A stretch of 64,000 nucleotides of DNA from Streptomyces litmocidini. Its GTDB lineage: Bacteria; Actinomycetota; Actinomycetes; Streptomycetales; Streptomycetaceae. Every line of letters begins with the position of its first letter. The first letter of the stretch is position 1. Positions 8,708 to 16,927 of the stretch are shown piece after piece. Both the position numbers and the translations under genes were made by a program. The notes under the pieces were generated by a model, which was not told the DNA's origin, made no database searches, and was given only the letters and a program-made list of their open reading frames with translations. The stretch covers positions 372,001 through 436,000 of the forward strand of contig NZ_BMTQ01000003.1 of the NCBI RefSeq assembly GCF_014649755.1. The letters run 5' to 3'.

Positions 8708-8864
8708 CCGGACGTCACCGGCGTGTCGTGTCGCGGGCGGCGCTGCCCGGTCCGGCGCGATCGGTGACGACTTGTCGCCAATCGTCCGCTCCCCAGGCGT
8801 GCACCGGGCAAGGTGGGGCAGATTGCCCGTGGACCGACGGGGTCCGCGCGAGAGGAGGGACGCC

Positions 8865-9587
8865 GTGCTGAAGGACTTCTTCGACCGGTTCCGGCGGGGC
8901 GGCGAGCATTCCGGTGGGGGCGGCTCCGCGCCGCCGGCCGGCGAACTCGTCCTCGACGCGGACTTCTCCTCCGCCGAGCAGTGGGTGGCGGGCCGCTCGT
9001 GGGCCTATCCCGACGGCGGGCCGACGAACCCCGGCGACAACAAGCTCGATCACCTGGTGGAGGACCCCTCGTACAGCCGGACGGGGAGGTTCCGGGCCAC
9101 CCGCAGGAGCGACGGCTTCTGGGACGCCGGGCTGCTCACGACGGAGGGCAGCGCGGAGGACTTCCAGGTGCGGGCGGGCGACGTCCTGGAGGCCCGGGTG
9201 CGCCTGCCCGGGGAGACGGGCGCCTGGCCGGCGATCTGGACCTGGCTCGACGGCGGCCAGGAGATCGACGTCTTCGAGTACCACCCCGACAACCCGGACC
9301 TCCTGGAGCTGTCGAACCGGGTGCGGGGCCGGTACCTCTACTTCCGGGACCCGGCCGTCCGGCCCGGGGCGTGGGTGGACCTCCGGGTCGAGTTCGGGGC
9401 GCGATCGGTCGTGTGGTGGGTCAACGGCGCCCGCGTCTTCGCCGACCGCCGGGGAGTGGGACGTTCCTGGCGGGCCCATCTCATCGTGAACCTGTCGGTC
9501 TGCGCGGGCCGGTACCACCCGGCGCCCGACCCGGACGTGTCGGAGATGTCGTACGAGGTGGCGGAGTTGCGCGTGTACCGGCGCTGA
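8865..9587 (+). CDS. glycoside hydrolase family 16-like protein without signal peptide
   Basis: A 240-residue protein. GAWPAIWTWLDGGQEIDVFEYHPDN contains the GH16 catalytic signature E-[ILV]-D-x-x-E (Glu133 nucleophile, Asp135, Glu138 acid/base), with the usual tryptophans before it. The C-terminal beta strands (WVDLRVEFGARSVVWWVNG) also fit the GH16 jelly roll. The family acts on beta-1,3/1,4-glucans, agar and similar polymers. The oddity is the N-terminus MLKDFFDRFRRGGEHSGGGG, an amphipathic charged helix and Gly linker rather than a secretion signal. The GTG at 8865 is set by AGGAGGG five bases upstream. A farther start gives an Arg-rich tail that is no signal peptide either. Confidence 0.72.
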   Translation: MLKDFFDRFRRGGEHSGGGGSAPPAGELVLDADFSSAEQWVAGRSWAYPDGGPTNPGDNKLDHLVEDPSYSRTGRFRATRRSDGFWDAGLLTTEGSAEDFQVRAGDVLEARVRLPGETGAWPAIWTWLDGGQEIDVFEYHPDNPDLLELSNRVRGRYLYFRDPAVRPGAWVDLRVEFGARSVVWWVNGARVFADRRGVGRSWRAHLIVNLSVCAGRYHPAPDPDVSEMSYEVAELRVYRR

Positions 9588-9732
9588 ACGTTCGCGCCCG
9601 GTCTCCCCCGCCGTCGACGCGGGCGCGGCGCGGGCGGGAAGGGTGCGTCGGGGCGACGGGTGTTGCGTAGGCTCGAACGGAGCGTTCCGTGTGGCCGAAG
9701 CACCGCGCCGTCCCTACGACGAGGAGGACCCT

Positions 9733-10464
9733 GTGAGCACCGCCGGAGAAGGACGGCAGCAGCTGGACGAGGCCAGTGTCCTCAATGCGAAGAGGACACT
9801 GCTCCAGCTGCTCGCCCGGGCCGGTGTCTGGTCCGGCGACGCGGAGGAGCTGATCGGGTTCGTCGAGGCGGGCGCACTGGCCCTCGCGTACGAGGAGGTC
9901 GGCGCGGCCGGGCGGAGCGCGCCCGAGGGGAAGGGCGAGGCGTACGCCTCCGGCTGGCTCGACGGGGCGAGGGCCGTCACCGGGGAACTGGGCGCCGTCG
10001 CCGAGCGGGCGCTGAGGCACGCCGTCGCCTCGGATCCGTCGGCCGCCTCTCCGGACGACCGTCCGCCCGTGGGGCGGACGGAGCTGGAGCGGACCAAGGT
10101 GGCGGTGACCCCGCTCTACCTCTCCTTCGCGGACGTCTCCGACCTCGACCCGGAGGTCACCGAACAGGTGCTGCGGGCTCTCCTCGGCACGATGAGCTCG
10201 CGTCAGCGGGCGGGATACGCGGGCCGGCTCACCGAGTTCACCTCGGCGCACCGGGCGCGCCTGGAGCGGTTGTACGCCGAGTACGGACCGGGCAGCGCGA
10301 TCGCGATCCACGGGCGGTACTCCCTGATCCACTCCCCCACCAGCGTCGCCGTCCTGGAACGGCTCGCCACGTCCCCGGCGGATCTGCACGAGGAGTGGGA
10401 CGCCGCCGAGTTGCCGCCGGCGTGGCTGGACGGTCTGACGACGGCGTGGGAGGCGTCCGCCTGA
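9733..10464 (+). CDS. uncharacterised cytoplasmic protein
   Basis: A 243-residue soluble, acidic protein with no signal peptide, membrane helix or motif I recognise. It looks two-part: a helical N-terminal half (about 15-110; LLQLLARAGVWSGDAEELIGFVEAGA) and a C-terminal half starting near residue 118 (RTKVAVTPLYLSFADVSDLDPEV) that is helix-rich. The GTG at 9733 is preceded by GAGGAGG. It has its own promoter space between the GH16-like gene and the iron box. Codon use is normal for the region, so it is very likely a real gene. Confidence 0.6.
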   Translation: MSTAGEGRQQLDEASVLNAKRTLLQLLARAGVWSGDAEELIGFVEAGALALAYEEVGAAGRSAPEGKGEAYASGWLDGARAVTGELGAVAERALRHAVASDPSAASPDDRPPVGRTELERTKVAVTPLYLSFADVSDLDPEVTEQVLRALLGTMSSRQRAGYAGRLTEFTSAHRARLERLYAEYGPGSAIAIHGRYSLIHSPTSVAVLERLATSPADLHEEWDAAELPPAWLDGLTTAWEASA

Positions 10465-10565
10465 CGGCGCTTCACGCGGCGGCAGGGCGGCCGGGACCCG
10501 GCGCTCCTCGGCGGGGCCCGGCCCTCCCCGCCGAACGGGACCTGGCACTCCACGCCGAACGGGGA

Positions 10566-10583
10566 TAGGTTAGGCTCACCTAA
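10566..10583 (+). promoter_or_regulatory. iron box (DmdR/IdeR-type operator)
   Basis: TAGGTTAGGCTCACCTAA is an interrupted palindrome one or two bases from the actinobacterial iron-box consensus TTAGGTTAGGCTAACCTAA. It lies 98 bp before the siderophore-receptor gene. Established biology is that Fe(II)-DmdR1 (or IdeR) binds such sites and represses siderophore uptake in iron-replete cells. I infer the same control here. Confidence 0.9.
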
Positions 10584-10680
10584 CAAGCGCCTCGCGATGG
10601 CCGCTGCCTCGGCATTCCCGTGCCTGGAGGGGCGTCGGGCGGGGCGTCAGCACACCTCTGCCCGGAGACAAGGATCCGCC

Positions 10681-11733
10681 ATGCCTTCTGTGTTCACCCC
10701 CTTCCGCCGCCGCGTTCTCGTGGCGGGCGCCGCCGCGGTCTCGCTCGGCCTCATGGTGACCGGGTGCGGCTCGGACGACAAAAAGGACGACGCGAAGGAC
10801 GCGGCGGCCGAGGCTCCGGCGGGGGCGTTCCCCGTCACCATCAAGAGCGCGCTCGGCGAGGCCGTCATCAAGGAGAAGCCGAAGCGCGTCGTCACCCTCG
10901 GCCAGGGCTCCGCCGAGACCGCCATCGCCCTCGGCGACGTTCCCGTCGGCATCGAGAGCTACCCGTGGGGCAGCGACAAGACCGGCTACCTGCCCTGGAT
11001 CCACGACGCCGTGAAGAAGGCCGGCGCCACGCTGCCGAAGCAGTTCGACGGCGGCGAGGAACTCGACATCGAGGCCATCACCGAGCTGGAGCCCGACGTC
11101 ATCCTCGCCCCCTGGTCGGGCATCACGCAGAAGCAGTACGACCTCCTCAAGGACATCGCGCCGACCGTCGCCTACCCCGACAAGGCGTGGAGCACCGACT
11201 GGGACCAGCAGATCGAGATCGTCGCGAAGGCCCTCGGGCAGCCGGAGAAGGCCAAGGAGCTCACCGCCGAGATCGACAAGCAGCTCGCCGACGCCGCCGC
11301 CACGCGCCCGAAGTACAAGAACGTCACGTTCTCGTACATCTACAACACCGGCCCCGGCACCCTCGGCGTCTTCAAGCCCGAGGAGCAGCGCGTCGCGATG
11401 GTCTCCAAGCTGGGCCTCAAGGTCGACCCGGTCGTGAACACCTTCAAGGAGACCGAGGGCACCGACTCCGCCCTCATCGGCCTGGAGAACGCCAACAAGC
11501 TCTCCAAGAGCGACATCGCCTTCACCTTCTACACGGACGACAAGTCCCGCAAGGAGATCGAGGCGCAGCCGCTGTACGCGGCCATCCCCGCGGTCAAGAA
11601 GGGCGCCCTCGTGTACAGCGACGACCAGCCCTTCGTCACCGCCTCGTCGATGATCAACCCGCTGACGGTGCCGTACAGCATCGAGCGGTACCTCCCGATG
11701 ATCGACAAGGCCGTCGCCAAGGCCGGGAAGTAG
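10681..11733 (+). CDS. iron-siderophore ABC transporter substrate-binding lipoprotein
   Basis: A 350-residue FecB/FhuD/CeuE-type receptor. The signal peptide has an RRR start and a lipobox ending VTGC (Cys29), followed by a Ser/Asp/Lys linker and the two-lobed fold: FPVTIKSALGEAVIKEKPKRVVTLGQGSAE, then ELEPDVILAPWSGI, a central helix, and the C-terminal ALVYSDDQPFV. It would be tethered outside the membrane and capture a ferric siderophore. The iron box upstream fixes its physiological role. GAGACAAGGA lies before the ATG. Which siderophore is bound cannot be told. Confidence 0.9.
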   Translation: MPSVFTPFRRRVLVAGAAAVSLGLMVTGCGSDDKKDDAKDAAAEAPAGAFPVTIKSALGEAVIKEKPKRVVTLGQGSAETAIALGDVPVGIESYPWGSDKTGYLPWIHDAVKKAGATLPKQFDGGEELDIEAITELEPDVILAPWSGITQKQYDLLKDIAPTVAYPDKAWSTDWDQQIEIVAKALGQPEKAKELTAEIDKQLADAAATRPKYKNVTFSYIYNTGPGTLGVFKPEEQRVAMVSKLGLKVDPVVNTFKETEGTDSALIGLENANKLSKSDIAFTFYTDDKSRKEIEAQPLYAAIPAVKKGALVYSDDQPFVTASSMINPLTVPYSIERYLPMIDKAVAKAGK

Positions 11734-11748
11734 CGGCGGGCCTCCGGC

Positions 11749-12786
11749 GTGACCACTCCCTCCCGGATCGGCCGGGGCCCCGCCGCCGTACGTCGGCGGG
11801 GCCCCGCCCGGCACTTCTCAGCCGCCACCCTGTGCCTGGTGCTGCTCGCCCTGGCGGTCCTCGCCAGCGTGATGTTCGGCAGCAAGCCGACCTCCGCCGC
11901 CGACGTCCTCCGGGTCGTCACCGGTGGCGGCGACGGTTACCTCCGCACCGTCGTCGAGAGCCGTTACCCGCGCACCGCGCTCGGTCTGCTCGCCGGACTC
12001 TGCCTCGGTGTCGCCGGCACGCTGATGCAGGGCATCACCCGCAATCCGCTCGCCGAGCCGGGACTTCTCGGCATCAACGCGGGCGCGTCCGCCGCCGTCG
12101 TCGCCGCGACCGCGTTCCTGGGCGCCTCCGGGCAGCACGAGACCATCTGGTGGGCCCTCGCCGGTGCCCTGGCGACCGGTGTGGTCGTCCACCTCGTCGG
12201 CACGGCCGGCGGTGGCGGCGGGCCGGTGCGCCTGGTGCTCGCCGGTGCGGTGCTCTCCGCCGTCCTCGCCGCGTTCGTCCAGGCCGTCGCGCTGTCCCGG
12301 CCGCAGGTCTTCGACACCTACCGCTACTGGGTGGTGGGCTCGCTCGGCGGGCGCGGCTTCGACGCCCTCTGGGCCGTCCTGCCGTTCGCCGCCGTCGGCC
12401 TCGTCCTCGCCGTGCTCCTCGCGCCGGGGCTCAACGCCATGGCGATGGGCGACGACAAAGCCGCCTCCCTCGGCATCAGCCCCGTCCGCGTCAAGGGCAC
12501 CGGCCTCCTCGCGGCGACGCTGCTCAGCGCCGCCGCGACGGCCGCCGTCGGCCCCATCGCCTTCGTCGGGCTCGCCGTCCCGCACCTCGTCCGGGTGCTC
12601 GTGGGCGCCGACTTCCGTCTGCAGATCCTCTTCACCTCGCTCGCGGGACCCGCCCTGCTGCTGTTCGCCGACGTCATCGGCCGGGTGCTGCTCCGCCCGC
12701 AGGAACTCATGGTCGGCGTCGTCACCGCCTTCGTGGGCGCTCCCGCGCTGCTGTTCGCCGTCCGTCGTATGAGAGGAGCGGCATGA
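11749..12786 (+). CDS. FecCD-family iron-siderophore ABC permease, subunit 1
   Basis: A 345-residue BtuC/FecCD permease with about ten hydrophobic helices. Family motifs are R-Y-P-R-T-A-L-G-L-L-A-G, GITRNPLAEPGLLGINAGA, and near the C-terminus VGPIAFVGLAVPHLVR and the LLLFADVIGR segment. The GTG at 11749 begins 15 bp after the receptor stop. The ribosome site is weak (GGCGGGCCTCC), which suggests read-through translation. The C-terminus overlaps the second permease by four bases. It forms a heterodimer with the next gene product. Confidence 0.9.
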   Translation: MTTPSRIGRGPAAVRRRGPARHFSAATLCLVLLALAVLASVMFGSKPTSAADVLRVVTGGGDGYLRTVVESRYPRTALGLLAGLCLGVAGTLMQGITRNPLAEPGLLGINAGASAAVVAATAFLGASGQHETIWWALAGALATGVVVHLVGTAGGGGGPVRLVLAGAVLSAVLAAFVQAVALSRPQVFDTYRYWVVGSLGGRGFDALWAVLPFAAVGLVLAVLLAPGLNAMAMGDDKAASLGISPVRVKGTGLLAATLLSAAATAAVGPIAFVGLAVPHLVRVLVGADFRLQILFTSLAGPALLLFADVIGRVLLRPQELMVGVVTAFVGAPALLFAVRRMRGAA

Positions 12787-13871
12787 GGACCGCCGAGCGG
12801 ATCGAGACCGCGGCCATGACGGCGCCGCGGCCCGTGCGGCCCGCCGGCCGTGGCCTGCTGCGGATCGGCCCGTGGGTCGCCGTTCCCGTACGGCGCCGCA
12901 CCGCGATCGCCGCCGCGGTGACGCTGCTGCTGCTCCTCGGGGCGGCCGTGGCGACCCTTTCCCTGGGCCGTCTCGGCATCGACCTGACCGACCTTCCGTC
13001 GGCGCTGGCCGGCGAGGCCCGGGGCAAGAACGCCTTCGTGCTGAACCGGCTGCGCGGCCCGCGGCTCGTCGTCGCCGTCGCCACCGGCGCGGCCTTCGGC
13101 CTGTCCGGGGCCCTCTTCCAGTCGGTCACCCGCAATCCACTGGGCAGCCCCGACGTCATCGGGCTCGGCGCCGGTTCCGGTGCGGGCGCGGCGGCCGCCG
13201 CGCTGTTCTTCCCCGACCTCGTACCGGTGCCCGTCGGCGCGCTGCTCGGTGCCGTGATCGCCATGGCGGTCGTCTACTTCTCCACGGGCTCGGGATTCCG
13301 CGATCCGGGGCGCCTGGTGGTGGCCGGCATCGGCGTGGCCGCGATGTCGACGGCCCTCACCCAGTACGTGGTCTACGCCGTCGAGCGGGACAAGGCGAGC
13401 GCGCTGACCGCCTACATCAACGGAAGCCTGGCCGCCCGCTCCTGGGAGGACGCCCGGACGATCTGGCTGGTGCTGCTCGTCTGCCTGCCGCTCGCCGCGC
13501 TCCTCGCCCGGCCGCTGGGCATCGGCGAGATGGGCGACGACCTCGCGACCGGCCTGGGCGCCCGTCCGGCCCGCACGGCGACCGCGGCGGTCTCGTTGTC
13601 GATCGTCCTCTCCGCCGGGGCGGTCAGCGTCGCCGGACCGATCGCCTTCGTCTCCCTGACGGCTCCGCAGATCGCCAAGCGGGTCACCCGGGGCGGCGGC
13701 CCCCACCTGGTCATGTCGACCCTGCTCGGTGCCCTGCTGCTGGTCCTCGCCGACCTCGCCGCCCAGCAGCTGCCGCTCTTCGACAACCTGCCGGTCGGCC
13801 TGTACACGATGGCCGTCGGAGGGGCGTACCTCGGTCACCTCCTGCTGCGGGAGTGGAAGCGCCCGGCCTGA
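12783..13871 (+). CDS. FecCD-family iron-siderophore ABC permease, subunit 2
   Basis: A 362-residue partner permease. GALFQSVTRNPLGSPDVIGLGAGSGAG, the central amphipathic region and GPIAFVSLTAPQIAKRVTRGGGP are FecCD hallmarks. A cytoplasmic N-terminal stretch of about 35 residues precedes the first helix. The ATG overlaps the previous stop (ATGA), and GAGAGGAG upstream supports it. No ATPase follows. The next gene is on the other strand, so the importer must borrow a FecE/FhuC-type ATPase encoded elsewhere. A GC-rich inverted repeat at about 13872-13900 could end the transcript. Confidence 0.9.
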   Translation: MRTAERIETAAMTAPRPVRPAGRGLLRIGPWVAVPVRRRTAIAAAVTLLLLLGAAVATLSLGRLGIDLTDLPSALAGEARGKNAFVLNRLRGPRLVVAVATGAAFGLSGALFQSVTRNPLGSPDVIGLGAGSGAGAAAAALFFPDLVPVPVGALLGAVIAMAVVYFSTGSGFRDPGRLVVAGIGVAAMSTALTQYVVYAVERDKASALTAYINGSLAARSWEDARTIWLVLLVCLPLAALLARPLGIGEMGDDLATGLGARPARTATAAVSLSIVLSAGAVSVAGPIAFVSLTAPQIAKRVTRGGGPHLVMSTLLGALLLVLADLAAQQLPLFDNLPVGLYTMAVGGAYLGHLLLREWKRPA

Positions 13872-13928
13872 CCCGGCCGGGCCGGCCCCGGCCGGTCCCC
13901 CTGACCGCGCGCCCGCCTGACGGGCCGT

Positions 13929-14504
13929 CTACCGCCCGGGGGCGAGCGGCTCGCCCGGGCGCAGGTTCCAGCGCCCGGCACGGCCGCTGAGGTGGACGGC
14001 GGTCAGGGGGCGGACGTCCAGGCGCCAGGCCGCCGCGTCCGGTGCCGCGAGGGCGTGGACCGTCGCGGCGCGGATCACGTCCGGTTCGGCGACCGCGGTG
14101 ACGCGGCCGGAGCCGTCCCGGAGGCCGTCGAGCCAGAGGCCGACCCTGACCCGCAGGTCCCGCAGGGACTCCCCGCCGTGCGGGGTCGCCGCGGGGTCGG
14201 ACAGCCAGGCGGCGACCCCGGCCTCCTCGGCGGCGGCCACGGCCTCCAGGGTCTTCCCGCGCCACCGGCCCATGGCGCAGCCGGCGAGTTCGTCGAGGGG
14301 CTCCGCGGACAGGCCGAGGGCTCGCGCCGTGTCACGGCAGCGCCGGGACGGGGAGGCGTACGCGCGCGGGGACGGGTCGACGGCGGAGGCGACGGCCTCG
14401 GCGCGGGCGATGCCCGCCGGGTCGAGGGGGCCGTCGTCGTCGAACCGCACCGCGCGGAGCGCTTCGCCCGTCGCGGGCGAGATCAGCGTCAACCGGACTG
14501 TCAT
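13929..14504 (-). CDS. degenerate histidine-phosphatase-like protein next to cobalt transport genes
   Basis: A 191-residue phosphoglycerate-mutase-like fold protein. Family landmarks remain: LDPAGIARAEAVASAV, SPSRRCRDTARALGL, MGRWRGKTLEAVAA and PHGGESLRDLRVRVGLWL. Both catalytic histidines are gone. The N-terminal RHG is ISP (residues 8-10), and the second SHGG site is AEPD (139-142). It is therefore probably not a phosphatase and may bind a ligand or partner. It is divergent from the B12-riboswitch/cbtB unit. The placement recalls CobC-like phosphatases in cobalamin loci, but an enzymatic role is unlikely. Confidence 0.72.
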   Translation of the reverse strand: MTVRLTLISPATGEALRAVRFDDDGPLDPAGIARAEAVASAVDPSPRAYASPSRRCRDTARALGLSAEPLDELAGCAMGRWRGKTLEAVAAAEEAGVAAWLSDPAATPHGGESLRDLRVRVGLWLDGLRDGSGRVTAVAEPDVIRAATVHALAAPDAAAWRLDVRPLTAVHLSGRAGRWNLRPGEPLAPGR

Positions 14505-14629
14505 CGGGATCCTTTGCGATGGGCGGGACGACGGGGGCCGTGATGGCCGGTGTGGTGCGCGGGACTCTACCCGGGGGCGTACGAGGGTGATCCAGGCCTC
14601 ACACCCTTGGCGGCGGCTCCCCCGCGCGG

Positions 14630-14775
14630 TACGGTCGGGCGACATTTGAACAACGTGACGACGGCGAGACGGAAGCCCGGTGAGAATCCGGCACGGTCGC
14701 GCCACTGTGAGTCGCGGCGTCCCCCCGGGGTGACGTCACGGCGAGTCAGACCCGTGGACCGTCGTCCTGCACCAC
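14630..14775 (+). promoter_or_regulatory. cobalamin riboswitch
   Basis: The core GAAGCCCGGTGAGAATCC is followed by GGCAC and the B12-box segment GCCACTGTGA (14701-14710), then AGTCAGACCC (14744-14753). These elements are in the order and spacing of cobalamin riboswitches. The leader ends about 35 bp before the cbtB start, with AGGAGG after it. In this class adenosylcobalamin binding lowers expression downstream, so cobalt uptake should switch on when B12 is scarce. Outer boundaries are approximate. Confidence 0.92.
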
Positions 14776-14810
14776 CGTCTGGGACGCGAGTTCCCGTAGG
14801 AGGTTTCATC

Positions 14811-15038
14811 ATGGCCGAGGCCGTCGTCTCCGCTGCCGTTTCCGCCCCTTCCGTCGCCGTACCGGCTCCGCTGCCCGTGCGCGCCGTGCTCCCCTGGGCC
14901 TTCTTCGTCGGGCTCCTCGCCCTGATCGCCCTGTACTTCGTCGGCGCCGAGCAGGGCGCCACCTCCGTGTTCGCGGGCACCGACGTGCACGAGTGGGTGC
15001 ACGACGGGCGCCACCTGCTCGGCTTCCCCTGCCACTGA
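14811..15038 (+). CDS. cbtB: CbtB, cobalt transporter small subunit
   Basis: A 75-residue protein with one transmembrane helix (VLPWAFFVGLLALIALYFVGAEQ). It has the C-terminal His-rich signature HEWVHDGRHLLGFPCH that defines CbtB and should bind cobalt outside the membrane. GTAGGAGG sits ideally before the ATG. It lies directly under the cobalamin riboswitch and 14 bp before cbtA. Confidence 0.95.
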   Translation: MAEAVVSAAVSAPSVAVPAPLPVRAVLPWAFFVGLLALIALYFVGAEQGATSVFAGTDVHEWVHDGRHLLGFPCH

Positions 15039-15052
15039 GGGGCGACCGGCAC

Positions 15053-15880
15053 ATGCATGCCTCGACCGTCCGATCCCTGCTGGTCCGCGGCATGCTCGCG
15101 GGCCTGGTCGCAGGGCTGTTCGCCTTCGCCGTGGCCTATGTGGTGGGCGAGCCGCCCGTGAGCGGCGCGATCGCCGTGGAGGAGGCCAAGGCCGCCGGGG
15201 AAGCTCCGGCCGGCCACGGCTCCCACGCGGACCACGGCGGCGGCACCGTCGCCGTGGAGGCCGCCGGGGAAGAGGAGGAGGGGGTCAGCCGCTCCGCCCA
15301 GTCGACCTTCGGCCTCGCGACCGGCGTCCTCGTCTACGGCGTGGCGCTCGGCGGCATCGCGTCCCTGGCGTTCTCCTTCGCGCTGGGCCGCGTCGGCCGC
15401 TTCAGCCCCCGGGCGACGGCGGCGCTCACGGCCGCCGCCGCGTTCACCACCGTCTACCTGGTGCCGTTCCTCAAGTACCCGGCGACCCCTCCGGCCGTCG
15501 GCAATCCGGACACCATCGGGAAGCGCACCACCTTGTTCTTCCTGATGATCCTGCTCAGCGTGCTCCTCGGGATCGCCGCCCTGATCGCCGGGCGGCGGCT
15601 CGCGCCGCGCCTGGGGAACTGGAACGCCACCCTGGCGGCCGGCGCCGGCTTCGTCGTCGTGACGGCGGTCGCCTTCGCCGTCCTGCCGGACAACGAGGAC
15701 GCCGTCGCGACGGGCTTCCCGGCCGGGCTGCTCTGGGAGTTCAGGCTCGCCTCCCTGGCGATCCAGGCGGTGCTGTGGGCGGTGTTCGGGATCGTCTTCG
15801 GCGTCCTCGCGCAGAAGACGCTGGCTCCCCGGGCGGCCGCCGACCAGGAGGGCCGGCTCGGAGCCCCCGCCGCCGGCTGA
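15053..15880 (+). CDS. cbtA: CbtA, cobalt transporter subunit
   Basis: A 275-residue membrane protein beginning MHASTVRSLLVRGMLAGLVAGLFAFAVAYVVGEP, the standard CbtA opening. It has five to six hydrophobic helices and a His/Asp/Glu-rich loop (GHGSHADHGGG, about 55-80) between the first two. CbtAB is a predicted secondary cobalt importer controlled by B12 riboswitches in many bacteria. Biochemical proof of transport is thin, so the role is family-based. Length, motifs and riboswitch context all agree. Confidence 0.93.
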   Translation: MHASTVRSLLVRGMLAGLVAGLFAFAVAYVVGEPPVSGAIAVEEAKAAGEAPAGHGSHADHGGGTVAVEAAGEEEEGVSRSAQSTFGLATGVLVYGVALGGIASLAFSFALGRVGRFSPRATAALTAAAAFTTVYLVPFLKYPATPPAVGNPDTIGKRTTLFFLMILLSVLLGIAALIAGRRLAPRLGNWNATLAAGAGFVVVTAVAFAVLPDNEDAVATGFPAGLLWEFRLASLAIQAVLWAVFGIVFGVLAQKTLAPRAAADQEGRLGAPAAG

Positions 15881-15895
15881 CCGGCGAACCGTTCC

Positions 15896-15939
15896 ACGAC
15901 GCCGCCCCGTCCACCCTTCGGTGGGCGGGGCGGCGTCGT
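15896..15939 (+). terminator. hairpin terminator after cbtA
   Basis: A nearly perfect inverted repeat of about 20 bp (arms 15896-15915 and 15920-15939, one G-U pair) with loop CTTC lies 16 bp after the cbtA stop. It lacks a T-run, as is usual for Streptomyces terminators. Confidence 0.75.
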
Positions 15940-16060
15940 CGTTCCGCCGGCCGTCCATGCCCGCGGGAACGCCCCGTCGGATCCGCGGACCGTCCGTCCG
16001 TCACATCCTCCCGCCGGGCTCCGTCAGGGAGACAGGACCCGGGAACGGAAGGACATCATC

Positions 16061-16462
16061 ATGTTGTCGAACATCATGTACGTGACGCTCTACGTCACCG
16101 ACCAGGAACGCGCGCTGCGCTTTTACACAGAACAGCTGGGCCTGGAGAAGCGCGTCGATCACTCCGGCGCCGAGGGACGCTTCCTCACCGTCGGCGTCCC
16201 CGGCGGCGCCACCGAGATCGTCCTCTGGCCGCACGGCCCGTCGGCGGGGCAGCCGGCCGGAGCGCGGCCGGGCACCGCGCCCGGTCCGCTGTTCCTCGAA
16301 TCGGACGACCTGCGGGCGGACTTCGAGGTGCTGCGCGACCGCGGCGTGACCTTCGACCGGGCCGAGCCGGACGACTACGGGTTCGGGATCCGCATCGAGG
16401 CCGTGGACCCGGACGGCAACCGGATCTCGCTGCGTCAGCGCGCCGGGGTGAAGTCCTCGTGA
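16061..16462 (+). CDS. VOC-superfamily protein
   Basis: A 133-residue glyoxalase/bleomycin-resistance-fold protein: IMYVTLYVTDQERALRFYTEQLGLEKR, then VPGGATEIVLWP and a C-terminal VDPDGNRISLRQR. This is the standard pair of beta-alpha-beta modules. The second module retains the terminal strand, but the usual histidine near the N-terminus is replaced by tyrosine or valine, so metal binding is doubtful. AACGGAAGGA precedes the ATG. The next gene overlaps its stop by four bases, so the two are translated together. The substrate is unknown. Confidence 0.75.
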   Translation: MLSNIMYVTLYVTDQERALRFYTEQLGLEKRVDHSGAEGRFLTVGVPGGATEIVLWPHGPSAGQPAGARPGTAPGPLFLESDDLRADFEVLRDRGVTFDRAEPDDYGFGIRIEAVDPDGNRISLRQRAGVKSS

Positions 16463-16851
16463 CCGGCCCCGTGACCGACTCCGTGACCGACTCCTTGACC
16501 GGTTCCGCGGTCGTCTCCGTGATCGCGCGACAGCGCGTCGACGACCTGGAAGCGGCCGTCCCGTTCTACGAGCGGCTGACCGGTCGAACGGCCGACCGGT
16601 TCGGCTTCGCCGGGGTGCGCCTCGCGGCCGTCGGGCCCTTCCTGCTGTTCAGCGGCCCGGACGAAGCGGTGCAGAGGGTCGCCGGGGTGAACGCGACCCT
16701 GGCGGTCGCGGACCTGGCCGCCGCCGTCGCCGAAGGGGTGGCGGGCGGTGCCACCGTCGTGGTGCCGCCACAGGCCACCCCCAACGGCCGGCGGGCGGTG
16801 CTGCGGCACCCGCACGGGGGCGTGTACGAATACGTCGGCCCCGGCGGGTGA
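16459..16851 (+). CDS. second VOC-like protein, coupled to the first
   Basis: A 130-residue protein, GTG start overlapping the previous stop (GTGA). After a short repetitive head (TGPVTDSVTDSLTGS) it has VISVIARQRVDDLEAAVPFYERLTG and ends with HPHGGVYEYVGPG, again the VOC pattern but more divergent. VOC proteins often act as pairs of modules, so the two coupled products may form a heterodimer. That is inference. Confidence 0.65.
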   Translation: MTGPVTDSVTDSLTGSAVVSVIARQRVDDLEAAVPFYERLTGRTADRFGFAGVRLAAVGPFLLFSGPDEAVQRVAGVNATLAVADLAAAVAEGVAGGATVVVPPQATPNGRRAVLRHPHGGVYEYVGPGG

Positions 16852-16888
16852 CCCCTCACCGGGCCGCCCCCGCCCGCTGAGGGCCCAC

Positions 16889-16927
16889 GGCCCGGCCCTG
16901 TCCGGCCTCTCAGGACAGGACCGGGCC
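16889..16927. terminator. bidirectional hairpin between convergent genes
   Basis: Arms 16889-16903 and 16913-16927 are complementary except for one position, which is a G-U pair on the minus-strand RNA. The hairpin spans the stop codon of the minus-strand giant gene and follows the VOC pair. Confidence 0.65.

Noticed and set aside
10501..10564. Direct repeat of CGCCGAACGGG before the iron box
   Set aside because: Only two short copies. No known element matches and chance is likely in this composition.
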